Shown here: piece by piece, positions 50,248 to 63,400 of the stretch
Position numbering within the stretch: position 1 is the stretch's first letter
Layout of the letters: each line of letters opens with the position of its first letter
NCBI GenBank assembly: GCA_034670405.1
Contig: JAXDDX010000062.1
Span: 434,001-498,000 of the forward strand
Length of the DNA stretch: 64,000 nucleotides
Source: Hoplostethus atlanticus
Taxonomy: Eukaryota; Chordata; Actinopteri; Trachichthyiformes; Trachichthyidae
Direction: 5' to 3'
The notes under the pieces: model-generated
What the model saw: the letters and a program-made list of their open reading frames with translations, nothing else
Told to the model about the DNA's origin: nothing
The model's database searches: none
Made by a program: the position numbers and the translations under genes

Positions 50248-53200
50248 GGAGTCGGGGGGGGGGTTCTGGTTGTTGAAGAACCTGTGCCAGGTCATAAAAT
50301 TGTGTGTTAGTCCCCAGAAAGAAAACACAGGAGCAGAAATAGACCCAAGACTTGCCAGTGGACAGTGACTGTTACTGCCTACGATGGCCCACTTAAGAGC
50401 TGCTACTAGGTTTCCTGTCTATGGAGTTTTCAAGCAGTTGGCTGTTTGTGCATGCAGCATGATGCAGCTTTTGGGGGTCTTCATGGCACCATATGTGTTG
50501 TGTTTATGTTTTGTTTTATTTTTGTCTCTGTAATGTTTGAAGAGGTGATTGACTTGTGAAATATGATGATTTATCTGATGGTCTTGTACAGGCATCTGCT
50601 CAACTCTTTGTTCAATTGATGATTGAAATCGTCCTCAAGGGATGTATTTGTTAAAAGCAAATGGGTTGCTGTTCTCTCTGGTGTACCAAAATCATGGCAG
50701 AAAATTCTCAATTACAGACTTACCAGATGGAAGTTTTCAGTTCCTCATCTGATTTTTTAGGGTTAGGGTTAGCATTTAATTGGCACAGAAATTTGATCTT
50801 TGTAGGTTGCGGTAGCAGTTATTACCCATGGTCTGTTAAAAAATATACAAAATCTGTTTAATAAAAGACATGTTGGTATTTATCTCTCATAATGCTATAT
50901 GACCAAAGCTGAGCCTAACAATCAATGAGAGACAAACATTATCTAAAAACACAAAATATAAAACACAGCTGCCATCGTGCCACCCCGCCCCACCACTGAT
51001 TGTGATCAGAGCAGCTTGTAGCCAGTCTCTTCTTGAGAATGTGAGAGGCATACACAACCTGTCACATGAAGGCAAATGGCCTCGAAGCTCACAGGAAACA
51101 ACCAACCAAGTGCTGTCATTTGTCGAAGATCTTGCCAGCAGCGACCCAGAGGCTCAGCCTGTGTAAAACAGGCATTTGCCTAGAGGCCATTCCCTTTTTT
51201 CTGATATTTCACTTGTATTTTATGTTCTGGAGTTCTACCACTACATTCAAACCTGGTATCTTGTTGCAGAATCTAAAGACATCTGCTTTTGTAAGAAACC
51301 AGGGCAAGTTGAGTGCAATGAAAGATGACTTCAAAATCCATGGTGTTGAGGAATCTACATCTGGCTACAGTTTCCCTGCCTTCTTTCTCCTATCCTGCAA
51401 ATGTCTCACTGTCTAATAACAGAACAGAAACAATATAAAATATACATCCATAAATAAACAATACTTTGCTTCGTAAAAATAAAGGAAAACAAATTAAGTA
51501 AGTATGGCTATTGATTTGAGTCCAAATAGTCAAATAACTGGCTCCTATGAGATCTATGGCTTTCTCCCAATCAGGAGAAAGAGATCATTCTGTGCCTCGC
51601 AATTAGCATGCCAAAACTACAAACCTGTCATAAATCTATAAACCTGCCTACACTGCACTGTATAGTGTATAGGCACGTTATCACATTAAAAGATGAAGCA
51701 GCTTTGTCAAGATGTGACAGAACTCCTCTGAGTAGATTCAGTATTTTATTTCCATATCAATAAAGGTTGCTAGGAATTTGCCTAGACACAAGGTAACACA
51801 TATACATATACCTCCCATACAGCATCTACAGCAATACATACATACAATACAAAAGCTGTGTATATGTACTTTTTTTTCCATTCAGATTAAGAGCTCAGAT
51901 TATAGCTCTATCTAATATATTTTTACTCCTCCATAATTTTAAAGTAGTACTTGATAGAGCATTTGAATGAAGTTTTAATGACAGATGATTAATTCAGTCG
52001 ATTTCTTCACATATATATTTCATATTGTTCACACATGTTAAGCTCTGATTTAAACTTTTGTATGCAGTAAGTAGGTTATTTGTATTAATGGGCTTCTAAT
52101 TTTGGTTGGACAGATTTTTGGAACAATTGGAAATATGAACACAGTAGTACAACATGGAGTGAAGTCAGGCTTAAACTTTTGTTGCTGGTGAATGTTGGAT
52201 TCATAGCTTGAGTCAAACCAAGAGTGAATGCCAAGTGCAACTGCCCAGTAGTTATTTGGTCCATCCATCGATCCATCCAACACAAACATAATCAGGATCT
52301 GTACTGGAAACAATATTTCACCTTAGCAGAGCACTTTCACATTTTAGAACACATATCTCTCTGAACAGTCAACTATCAAGACTGTGTATCTTATAGTCTT
52401 AGTCACCACCACCGTATTTATGATTGTTTTGAAAACCTAGTCTAAAAATTGTACTTAGAAAACATAGGAAAAAATGACATGGCAAATTAGACTAAATTAT
52501 TATATTTTGTATCTAATGGCAAATTTAAAAAAAAACAGTGGTGCCAAGGATCCCCATGGCAGCTGAGGTTAACAGCTTGTCTTTGCTGTGAAGGTGGGTG
52601 CAAATTAATGTCTAATAAAGAATCACTAATGAGCAGCAGTAAGATATACTGTTGTGTTTATTTTTAATTGCCAAGCTCTCATCAACTGCATTTTAACATT
52701 TTTCTTCTTGATTTGCTGGCTTTCAGGTTTGACAGATAATAGATATACTTCATTCAAGGAGAAGTATTGAGCATTATTTCAATTCAATTTAAATTTTGTT
52801 CATGTAGAAGTACTTGTCTCAAGTAAAAGTTCCCTAAAAGCATACAAGTCCTTTTTTTGATTTAATTACATTTTTAACAAAATTAACTGATCACTTATTT
52901 TAGCATAGTAGGCCTACTTGCAAATCATTTCTATGGGTTATTAAGTCAAGGTCTGGAGATGATCCATTTTTAATAACAGTATCTAAAGTTGCAATTTGTT
53001 GCTTTCCACTGCTGTTTTTCAATGTTCATCTAACTCCAAGAAAGTGTAAACAGAGTTAAAGGTAATTGCACCATTTCATTACACAGGTGTATCATCTAAC
53101 TTCACATTTAAGTGACTGTCAAGATGTAAAGTCGTCATGATAATTAGAAATGTTCTTTGCCTCATTTCTGTATTGTACCACAGATTACCAGGACCAGAGT

Positions 53201-53511
53201 TAGACTAGAGGAGTCATTTATTTGTTGCTGATGTATTTTACTGCGAGGGCTCACATGCACAGTATGACTCCAACTTCTCTTCCTATGATAGCGCCTAACA
53301 AGGAAACATGTAGCTTCACCTCATTCATGCATGTATGGATATTTATCAATTTAAAGAATGTATCTCTTTCCTTGCCCTTTCGTATGTTTAGAGTTTGTTT
53401 TGATTTATTTTTGGCGTGAATTGATAAAATTATACTTATATTAGTGTGGATACTGGGATAGAACAAAAGAAAGAAAGGAAGAAACGTATGGGTGCAAGGC
53501 TTAGGCTAAAT
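50248..53511. other. No gene seen
   Basis: AT-rich, with chance frames only. A short TTAGGGTTAGGGTTAG run at about 50757-50772 is too short to be a telomeric relic of note. Confidence 0.5.
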
Positions 53512-53540
53512 AATTAGATTAGATTAGATTAGATTAGATT
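53512..53540. repeat. (ATTAG)n pentamer tail of the LINE
   Basis: About six ATTAG units next to the antisense of AATAAAGTTG. This is the 3' tail made when the LINE inserted. Confidence 0.9.
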
Positions 53541-53699
53541 CAACTTTATTGTCATTGCACAAAGTACTGAGACAACTAAATACATCTAACCAGAAGTGCA
53601 AATAGGAGTAAAGTGCAGAGTATGCAGAGTATGTACATATGTATAGTGGAAATATAAGTATTAAATATTAATTAAGGGATAGATATGAATATGCTAACA

Positions 53700-53860
53700 T
53701 ATATACAGTATGGACAATAATGAAAGTATGAACAGTGTGAAATGAATACTCTAGATATGTACAGTATAAACAATAATGACAGTATTAACAGAATGAACAG
53801 AGTGAGATGAATACACTAGATATGTACGGTATAAATAATAATGATAGTATAAACAGGGTA
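53700..53860. repeat. Minisatellite of about 65 bp units in the LINE 3' UTR
   Basis: Two fuller units and one partial unit share ACAGTATAAACAATAATGAC, AGTAT-AACAG and CTAGATATGTAC cores, starting near 53706, 53760 and 53826. They lie between the deleted ORF2 end and the tail of the LINE. Confidence 0.8.
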
Positions 53861-54567
53861 CAAAACGAGAGCGGTCCTCGGAGATGTGGATGCCCACAAA
53901 GTTAAAGCTGGTGACATGTTCACCACCTCCGTCCCGTTAATGCGGATGGGGGTGTGTGTGCCGGCTTTGGACTTCCTGAAGTCCACAATGAGCTCCTTGG
54001 TCTTCTTGGTGTTGAGGGCCAGGTTGTTGTCGGCACACCATGCCACCAGGTGCTGGACCTCCTCCCTGTAGGCCGACTCATCGTTGTTGTTGATGAGGCC
54101 AACCACCGTTGTGTCGTCTGCAAACTTGATAATGGTGTTGGAACCATGTACAGGTGTGCAGTCGTAGGTGAAGAGGGAGTAGAGGAGAGGACTCAGCACA
54201 CAGCCCTGTGGGACGCCGGTGTTCAGGATGAGGGTAGAGGAGGTGTGGTTGTGTAACCTAACATACTGGGGTCTGTTTGTTAGGAAGTCCACTATCCAGT
54301 TGCATTGACCTTCATGCCAAGGTCACTGAGTTTGGTGATCAGTTTAGAGGGGATGATGGTGTTGAATGCTGAGCTGAAGTCGATGAACAGCATTCTGACA
54401 TAGGTGTTGTTGTTGTCCAGGTGGGAGAGGGCACAGTGTAGTGCCATGGAGATGGCGTCCTCCGTACACCTGTTCTGGCGATAGGCGAATTGGAGGGGGT
54501 CCAGTGTGGGTAGTAGGGAGGTTTTGAGGTGAGCCAGGACCAGCCTCTCGAAGCACTTAATGTCCAT

Positions 54568-57500
54568 ATTTCTACATTATTCTTCCATCATAAGCTTGAA
54601 AACTCACCTCAACAAATACTTCTTGTCCTTCTCTCTCCTGAAACACATCTCGATCAACCATATCTGTGCTGTTGTATTGTGAAGGGGAAAGAAGACTATA
54701 GCTCTCCTTAACTCGTATTTCTGTTGTAGCAATTCTCTGTCTTACATGATAATTCTAGGTTCACACAAATATCATATATTGTCAGAGCACTTCGGCTCTG
54801 TCCCTTGCATACTTTACTAATGGCTGCTTGTCATGCTGATGAGCTGTTCTACTGTTGCACTCTGGATAACCATGCCAGCTTAATGCCTATCATGTGGATA
54901 AATTAATTGTGTAGTACAGGACAGCGCTGTTTACTTAGTTATCTATCCAAAAGAGCGTACTGTCCTTCGAAGTACCTGTAAACCACAGAGACACGTGTCA
55001 AGGTGGCGAAAATGCCTAAGCCACTTCTATACTTTGGTAATAAATCTTTCAAAATAAGAGGCATTTTTAGTAAACTAAACATCGATTATGTGTTTCTGTT
55101 GGCTTTTCACTATATCTTAAATGTTAACACACGTATACTTGGCTTGTCACTCCTGAATACGACTACCATTCCTGACGGATGTTGCCAGTCCAAAATGTCC
55201 ACAACTTTTCATTCTGCCCTGCATTCCATACTCCATCAAAGACATCTACCTAAAAATGTAATAGTCATAAAAATTGGTTGAGGTTAATGATAATGTCCCA
55301 GGATAAACAATTACCTTTCCCCCCTCGCTCCACTTCGAATCCATTTCCTTAACCCCGCTATTGACGCCTTCATTACCACAGTGACATACATATAACTGCT
55401 GTTTAATAGCCACAGATGTCTTACTAAGCATTTGCAGCTAGGATACCGATGGTTGTGCACCGTTGTTACTGCATGGTCAGGCCACTGACAGCTCTCTAGG
55501 TATTTGCTATCTGGGGAAACTGAATGACAGAACGGCGTATTTAAAGAGCTGGATGTATTTTATTGCTCCTAAAATATTGCAGAAGGGTTGCTATTGGCTG
55601 TACGATATATGACTCTTTCCCCCCTCACTAATTGGACTCTCAGTGTGAAAGTGACTGTAGAATCAGGTTTAGAAGAGGGTCTTTTTTGGAGAGTTGTCAA
55701 GATCTTCGATAAGATAGCTCAAAGTCAGCTAACCATACAGCTGAAGTGTGCTTTAATGAGGTCTCAAAAAGAAAGATCTGTTGATTTTCCTCGCTATGTC
55801 TGAAATGCCAAAGTTACTGTTCCTTTGTTAACTTAACACTGTCAGTATGTGACTAATAAAGTGAGGAGGAACAATAAGATGTTGTAAATTAGTATCTTAT
55901 CGAGAAAGTATGTCAAAAAAAGTTTGGGCACGTCTCAAACAAAGCATAGAGACATTACACAGACACTGAAATGACATCAAAGCTGAATCATTACAGGCCA
56001 TGGACAATATTTCATCAAAAGAGGACTTCAGATATAAAGTGGGCAAGGATCTTTAAATGGATTAGTTTTATTTCCAGTCAGTCATTGTGACCTCATCTGG
56101 TTTACTGACAATAAAACAACACTGGCTTTGAAGACGGAACAAGCTGTAGGACACATCATGGTTATATGTGTAAATAACAGGAGAGAAAATAGACTTTTTA
56201 AAGAAAATAAATAAATAATGTTCTAACAAATATGACACTTTCATCCACCCTTGTGCAACAGCATCACATATAAAAGGCCTAGCATTCTTCAAATGGATTG
56301 AGAAGCTCAAAAACTATAGTTCTTGCTGCCATTTTAATGGAAAATTTACTCGCAACTTTACCAACAACTACAAGGCAAAGAAAAAAAAACGAGGAAAAAA
56401 GGCTGCTTTGTTTTTCAGGCTGCTGCTGTTGTGTAACATACGGTTGCGGCTTTTTTGTCTGCTGGAATCTTTGGTGTGGGCCTCCATCATTATAGTTGAC
56501 ATGTGATGTGATGTAAAACAAGTGAAATGATTTGCATCACTTTCTATCTGGCATGCAGAGAAAGTAAGATTAAAACTGTATTCAGATACTAGGGATGGCA
56601 GGAAACCAAACCCTTAATTGTGGAATTTGCTTTAAGTAGTCAAGGTTTCTGTTTGAATAGAAGCAACTATTTATTGGGCATCGGGATATATCATCGCTCT
56701 GCAACTGCATGAGGCTCTTGTGAAATCCTTTATCAATGGTTTTAAGTGGGCAATCAACCCATTGTATCTACGGCTGTCAATATTTCAGCAAGAATGACAA
56801 ATGGGAAGCTAGTGAGTGCAGGATACTACCACTTAGATTTGTTACTTAACACTTTTGGGCACAATTCACCAGATTTTTTGTTGTACAGCATGAGTGCATT
56901 ATGGTTTGCCTTCCGGTAAACCTTACAGTATCACACTTGACCTTAGAACTGGCTCTTTACTTACAAGGTAAATTGGAATATATGAGACAGTATCATCAGA
57001 AACCATGGAAAATATGATCACTGGATCCAGTTATATGTATAATGCTCAGGATAAAATGTCAATGGGCATTAGCTAATTTCATCAGTGATGCTTTTTATTA
57101 AATTCTTTTAAAAGCCATTCCGGTTTCCTTGCCAAAGATGTCATATTAATTTAAGGCTGGAGTCCTTGAAAGAAGGATAACCCAATTTGTACATTCATAT
57201 GGTGAGACTATGGTGCATTTTGCGGGAATTAAAAGCAGACCCAGCAAAATACTGCCCAATACAGAGATACTAAACTGCAGGGTAATGCTTTTAAAGTCGC
57301 AATTATCAAAAGGCATACCTCTTTGATTTCGATACTTGGATTATGATATGTTGGATTATGATATGTTGGATTGGCATTTAAACAAGAAGTACAATCCATC
57401 CATTCTCCTCCTTGGGTAATGTTCTCTGTTATGAAAGTATTATGGGATACACAACTGGATGCACACTCCACTGGCTGTGTGTGTTTATAGTCCTGTAGAT

Positions 57501-58849
57501 CTCTATAATTACTATCCTGTCTATTTTCTTAGCTCTGTTGTTGGTACTGAGATGATATCGGTTCACCAGGCGTTGAGGCAAACATAGGTTCATAGAACAT
57601 AGGTTCCCAAATGGTTTGACAAACACTGTGCAGCCTCGGCATCAGTCAGATGAAGCTGCTTTTAATGTTGTCCAGCATGTAATTTAGCAATTATCCATCA
57701 ACACGTATTATGTTTTGTTTACATTCTACTTGAAAAAAGATAAGAGATCCCCGCCCCCATAAAAAAAAACACATTTTCTCTCATGTTCCCACTCTCACTC
57801 GCTTCCTCAGTGCCTCTTCGTTTGCATGGTCTCCACGGTAACAAGTGTTCTGCTTGGCTAGCCCCAACTCCAATAAAGAGCAACGTGATGACATACCGAA
57901 TACCTAACGACATACGTCAGACATCAAAACGACCTGGCACAAATGCCAGCTGCAAATAATTCTTGGTATTTTGACTTCATTGGAGAATCACATGCATGAG
58001 CTTTACCATTAGGACAATTAGATAGGTAAAAAAGGGTCAGGTAAGCTGTCAATAACTAAAAATGATATTAAATTAACTTTCATACGTGGTCCTGTAATTG
58101 TCTAAACCTTCAGGCATTCTTTATATTGTTTTATTTGGCAAAAAATGTAATCTTGTTCCTAAGTAGTTCAAACAAACTATGACTAAACCATGACTGCAAA
58201 GGGTGAAACTCTTCAAATATACTTTGACTTGACACCTTATGTTAAGCACTGAGTACAATTAAGCCATGTTCACTATGGTCAGAATCAGTATTTCCATAAA
58301 AGTGCAATGATGGTGTTTTAGCCTTTAGTGTAATATACGTGTTTACATGGTTTCTCACAGATTACATTAAAAGCATGTATGGAAAGCAAGATGCAAAACA
58401 TGTTTCCCTTTTATGCCATTCAAGATGTCCTGCTTTGAAACATCCATTATGTTGCTGTCAGGTCAGAATAGATCACTGTGTGGAGGGGCTTAAAGGGCAT
58501 GAACAGATCACTGACCAAAAACATCATAATCTGTAATCTAGCTTGAAGGCAAATAAATTTGAGTTAGAGCATTGTATAATAATGCAGCAAGCTTGCACAA
58601 AGGAGACCTAGGTTCAAACCCACGACGTACCCTGACAAGAGCAAGCCATGCATGGACCTGATGGGTGGAAGGACAAAGTAGGCTGCATTTGAAATGATGA
58701 CATTTCTCAGAACAAAAACAAACCAAAGATATAAAGTAAATAATAAAATAAACCTTAAGCCTATGTATGACTTGTCTTGTCGTGTGTAGTGTTTTTTTCT
58801 GCTACTTTTTAATCACCTCAAGGTGATGCAAGGTGAATGAAGAGCTGAT
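54568..58849. other. No gene seen
   Basis: AT-rich, with only chance frames. A small tandem repeat of TTGGATTATGATATG lies at about 57346-57383. Confidence 0.5.
57346..57383. repeat. Short tandem repeat (15-base unit, about 2.5 copies)
   Basis: The unit TTGGATTATGATATG is present twice, followed by TTGGATT. Confidence 0.85.
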
Positions 58850-58885
58850 AAGATGAAACTTTATTGATCCCTGAGGGCATATTAG
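58848..58885 (-). repeat. Short LINE or SINE 3' tail fragment
   Basis: The plus strand reads AAGATGAAACTTTATTGATC and CCTGAGGGCA. Its inverse, CAGGGATCAATAAAGTTTCA, is the familiar 3' end of fish L2-type elements and their SINEs. The body of the element is not evident. Confidence 0.45.
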
Positions 58886-60054
58886 TACAATTTCATGTAC
58901 ACACTTTCCCTTGGTTGGATGCTATGGACTTGTTGTTCGTAGTGAGCCGCCATGTTATCCTCTTTTGACGTGGCTTTTTCAAACACAGTAAACCATTAGT
59001 GTCTAGTTTTGTATGAGGATATAAGTTTTGATCCACCACATTCAGGCTACAGTCTAATTAATGCAAAGTGATATTGGCAGACAATTGCCATTTAATCGCG
59101 TGAAGCACCAACGGGGAAGAGGTTGCATCTTCACTTAAAATATTCAGTTGATGACTTTATTGCCACAAGGCAGAGACAGTTGCTTGACAGCCAGATTGTG
59201 ACTTTTAATTTAAAAGAGCTGCCAGTAAACAGAGAAGGCTGGTTGATACACCAGTGAAATTATGGACCTTACTGGTGCTGGAGGGAATGAAGACAGCAAC
59301 AAAAAGAAAAAGAAAAAAGAAGGGGAAAAAACTTTACTCCTCATTTTCTTGGGCTGAGGAATAAATCAAGAAGGGCAATAAGGATGCTGGTTTCAACAGA
59401 ACGTCTCCAAGGAGTCTTAAAACCCCTCCTGGCGATTGGGAGTGTGACTGGTAATATGAATGTTCCCTGATATTTTCAACTGCTTTTCATTGTCTGACAT
59501 TATCAAACAAAGTATATTATATTAGAAATGATTGGTCTTGTCACACACCTTCCCCATGTGTTCGATTTTTATTGACTAAAGTTTTAATGCTACTTTGGGA
59601 AAATTGCTGACCTGCCGAGAGTAAATTGAAACGATGCTAGCTAACATATGCTGACATTGTTTTGGATTATTTCAGCTATTTACGGTGTAGCTGATTTGTC
59701 TGATTGTACTTCTATTGTCACCCTCCATATGTTTTCCAATTCAGAATCATAGATAGACCAAATTAAATGACTCTTGATACAAGTACTAAGGTAAGGGTTA
59801 ATGATACAATTGGAGAGCCAAACATGAGTTGATGCAGCTGCATCACGAATCTCCTAGCACGTCTGGCTGCGCCATGGAGGTCCATAGAGTACTGGCTGTG
59901 CACAAATAATGACTAAATCAGGGAGAGGAAATAAGATATGTGAAAAAGATTGGTGGTGGTGTTTAGCATTTTAAGTAAAACCGAATGGTCTGATAAGGTA
60001 GATTTTCCTCCAGTTAGGTTACTGTGTGATACTGTGTGAGTCACTGTGTGACTG

Positions 60055-60300
60055 TCAAGTCAAGTTTATTTGTATAGCCCTTAATCACAATTACAGTCTC
60101 AAAGGACTTCACAACACCCACATTATGAAAACAATAAATGACGACACACAACATCCCCCAACCTTAAACCGTCACCGAGAACAAGGAAAAACTACCACAG
60201 AAAACCTATTAGAGAAAAAAATGGAAGATACCTTGGAAGGGGCTACTCAGAGGGGGATCCCCTACCAGGACGGTCAGGTGTGGGCCAACAAAGATTTAAA
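60055..60300. repeat. Teleost interspersed repeat of the TTTATTTGTATAGCCC type
   Basis: The plus strand has GTCAAGTTTATTTGTATAGC, CAAAGGACTTCACAAC, ACAAGGAAAAACTACC, GGAAGATACCTTGGAAGG and GGGATCCCCTACCAGGACGG. These are in the order of a repeat I recognise from many fish genomes. Which element it comes from is unsure; it has no coding capacity. Confidence 0.6.
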
Positions 60301-60418
60301 TGGAACATAAAGTACACAGAATAAACACAATAAGGACACTGGCTGAAGCATCCTGATCTCAACAGTGGCTCAGTCAGCATTGTCTTAAGAATTGGGGACA
60401 ATGAGGACGCTGACACTG

Positions 60419-60454
60419 CAGAAGAAGAAGAAGAAGAAAAAGAAGAAGAAGAAA
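60419..60454. repeat. (GAA)n microsatellite
   Basis: About 11-12 GAA/AGA units with one AAAA interruption, just right of the 60055-60300 repeat. Confidence 0.9.
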
Positions 60455-63400
60455 ATGTGCAAATGCAATAATACAAGTCTCGACGATACAAAAGCATGTA
60501 CTAAGATTTCTGCATCTGCCGTTGTTATTATAGGTTGAATCTTAGCAATACTATGAAGGTTGTAAAAGATAACAAAGAACGCCAAAGTACCAATTAAAAT
60601 CATGTTGGGTGTGAAATTTCATCGTTACTGATACCTACTGCCTACTGATACAGAGAGATGTGAGTAGCAACAATTTATAAATCTTAGATGCCTGTTTTCT
60701 CACCCAAATTTTTCTCTTTGAGATTAATTGGATAGTTCACCCGCCCTGAAGAGAAATACTGAAATGCATCGTTACTTTTGTACGCCTTAAGGATTTCCCT
60801 GGAATACAAAGATGAGTCGTGAGATGTAGTGGGTTGTGTACATTATTTCATGGAAAGACAGATCTGGGAGTTTATCTGTTAGTGGCATCATCGATGTTAG
60901 GCTCGCAGCCTCCTAGAACTTAAGATATCATTCCCTTTCTTCCGGAGTGCTTGTTCATGGTTGCTTGTTCTGCAGCCTGATCATAATGAAATGCTGCTTG
61001 GGAGTCAATATAGCGCTGGCAACAAAACACTGACGTCACCGCAAGTCGGTGAAGTTATTTTCCATTTGCAGTCCTTCCCTTTGAGAATGTTTGTGTACAT
61101 CCTTAATCGATGGGGACTTTTATACTATGTCTACATATAGGCTGTCTGGCATAACGTCAGGTTGGGGCAAACAGCTGGGTTGTTTCACAAATTGCGTAGG
61201 CTCCATTTTGAATTCCTTGAAGCAAAGATCATCTGCTTCTGCACAAGCATCAGTCAAGTGGCTAGCATCTTGGTCACTGCGCAATCAGGCGTAGAGGACA
61301 TAAGATGTGCAACTGAATCATCTATCGTAGCCATATCCCACTTGTTAGTCAAATACACATTATGCTGTGCTGGCTCTGAATTTCAAGCTGCTCCTTCTAG
61401 GTGCGTGACGCATTCTGCCTACACCCACAGCTAAAAGTCATATCCACCGTGCTTAATGGCCTCCTTTAGCTCAGGGGAGGCGAAGGTGCTCTTAGCCTGC
61501 CACATTTTCCTAATTGTTTTTTAATTACACCTTTGACTGTATCATCTGCAGTAATTTGAGACAGCAGGTCAGTTTCCTGATAGGGGATAAAACATTAATT
61601 CAGAATTAGGTATAGTCCCGGTAAGTCCTGCCAATTCACCCTTGACTTTTCTTTTTTAAAACAAGGAGAGTTTACCAAGAGTATTTTTATGTCCCGCCAC
61701 CATGGTGCATGCTGTACAGGACATTATGTCTGTCTTGTTACTGAACACAGTAACTCAAGAACAATACATGATAGAAACGTCATACTTACACCACGGGTAC
61801 CTCCTATGGAGTAGATGATCTGATTAGATTTTGGAGCACCTTGCTACATGAATCTGATATTAATGATTAATATATCATGTTGATTATGGTGGGACATTAT
61901 AGTGCCTCTTGTTCATTTTGTCAGAGTTGGGAAGTGGAGACACAAAAGAGAAGTGGGGGCACATGTGATTCCACAAGTGGGAAGCTTGTCTTTAATGTTT
62001 ACACCAGTCACCAAGGTCTCTTGATGATCACAGCACAGTCTAAAAGTTTCAAATTGATGTCCTCTTGTGATTGGCTGAACTGAGTTTGCACAATAGAACC
62101 AATGACACTAACAGTTTCAAACAAATAAAACTAAGGTCTGTCTTCATTCTGATCGTTATTATCATTTAGTGTAATAATGGTGCCTTGGGTCAATGCTATG
62201 GCAGTTACCAATTATCCCAGTTCATAATGATGGTGGACATTTTTTTAATGTACAGTTCACAGTCAACAATTAAATTCGAAGGCTTTCAGAAAGCATCTAT
62301 ACGTTGCTTCTTATTTTCTCTTCCCTGCTATGCTTTCATTAGATATTAATCTAGATCCACTGAATCCATTCAATCCATTGAAGTGGAAGCAGTCAATATG
62401 ACCTTGTTCTATACCACGAACTCTGGCATAGAACGAACTCTGAATCGCAGGCAGCCTACGTCAGGTGCATTGGTTTTTGTAAAGTAAAAGGTGCTGAAGC
62501 AGAAAGAACAAGCACCCTGATCGCCTTCAAAGTACTGGCATTTTGATAATCTCCACTTTGCTTAATAATTTGCTCAATTGTAAGGCTCTGGAGCATGGGG
62601 CAGTTCCTTGATCGTGTTTAGGTTTTACTTCATTTTGTTTCTGATTCTGCCACAAAATTGTGAACTTGAAATCATGGAAGTAATATACAAAAGTATTTAA
62701 AATTTAAGGAATCCTCCAAACAATATGTAGAGGCCTGAAAGCTTGATGATCTAACAGTGGCTACTGTAAATAACACTATTTTTTATGTTGACTAGCCAGC
62801 TGAAATACAATTTGCAAAGCCAGTAAAAGGCTAAAGAAAGTGTGATTATTATGTGATTTATCATGAAGTGGAACTTAATTTATCATCCCGTTTCTTATAC
62901 AAATGATTTTTATATCATTAATGCACTTTCATTCAGTATGGGGAGACAAAGTTGTCAGCAATATCCTCCTCTGCTAAGGCAGCATACTGTCGCAGGGCTA
63001 CACAGCATACCCATTAGACTACATTGTTGAATGTAATAACCAAATGATGGTTGCTGCTGGTGGTAATAGTGCCTTAAGGTTATAGTTGTCAGTGATCATC
63101 TCCAGCAATGAGCATTACTGGCTAAGTCCTCCCTGCACCCATCCTCCAGGACCCATAAAGGCCACCCTGCGCTTTTGTTCAGCCAATCAAGATATGCACG
63201 GACATTAGCTTCGAAAGCCAAATGGTGCAATTCAACCCTGACCTGCCTTCAGCGTGAAATGAATTGAGACTGAATTATTCTCCCCCAGTTACTTTCCTAT
63301 GCAGCACCATCATAAAGAGCAGTCGCTCTAATTTCCTTTGACAAATCGTTAAAGAGCCCTGCACTCTTGTGTTAATTCATCTTTGCTCAGGCTACTTCAG

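Larger units (their letters stand above)
53512..54567 (-). mobile_element. 5'-truncated CR1/L2/Rex1-group LINE with RT domain and tandem-pentamer tail
   Basis: The minus strand encodes reverse-transcriptase blocks in order: [42 protein letters not shown] (54567-54295), then, after a small deletion and frame change near 54292, [45 protein letters not shown] (catalytic FADD) and [17 protein letters not shown]. After an ISEDR-like remnant near 53875 the rest of ORF2 is missing and the 3' UTR begins. The 3' end reads TGCAATGACAATAAAGTTG, then AATCT repeats (53540-53512), the usual fish LINE tail pattern. It is dead, truncated at the 5' end and internally deleted. The exact clade is uncertain. Confidence 0.88.

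Noticed and set aside
50757-50772. TTAGGG repeats
   Set aside because: Only about two and a half units; too short to be an interstitial telomere block.
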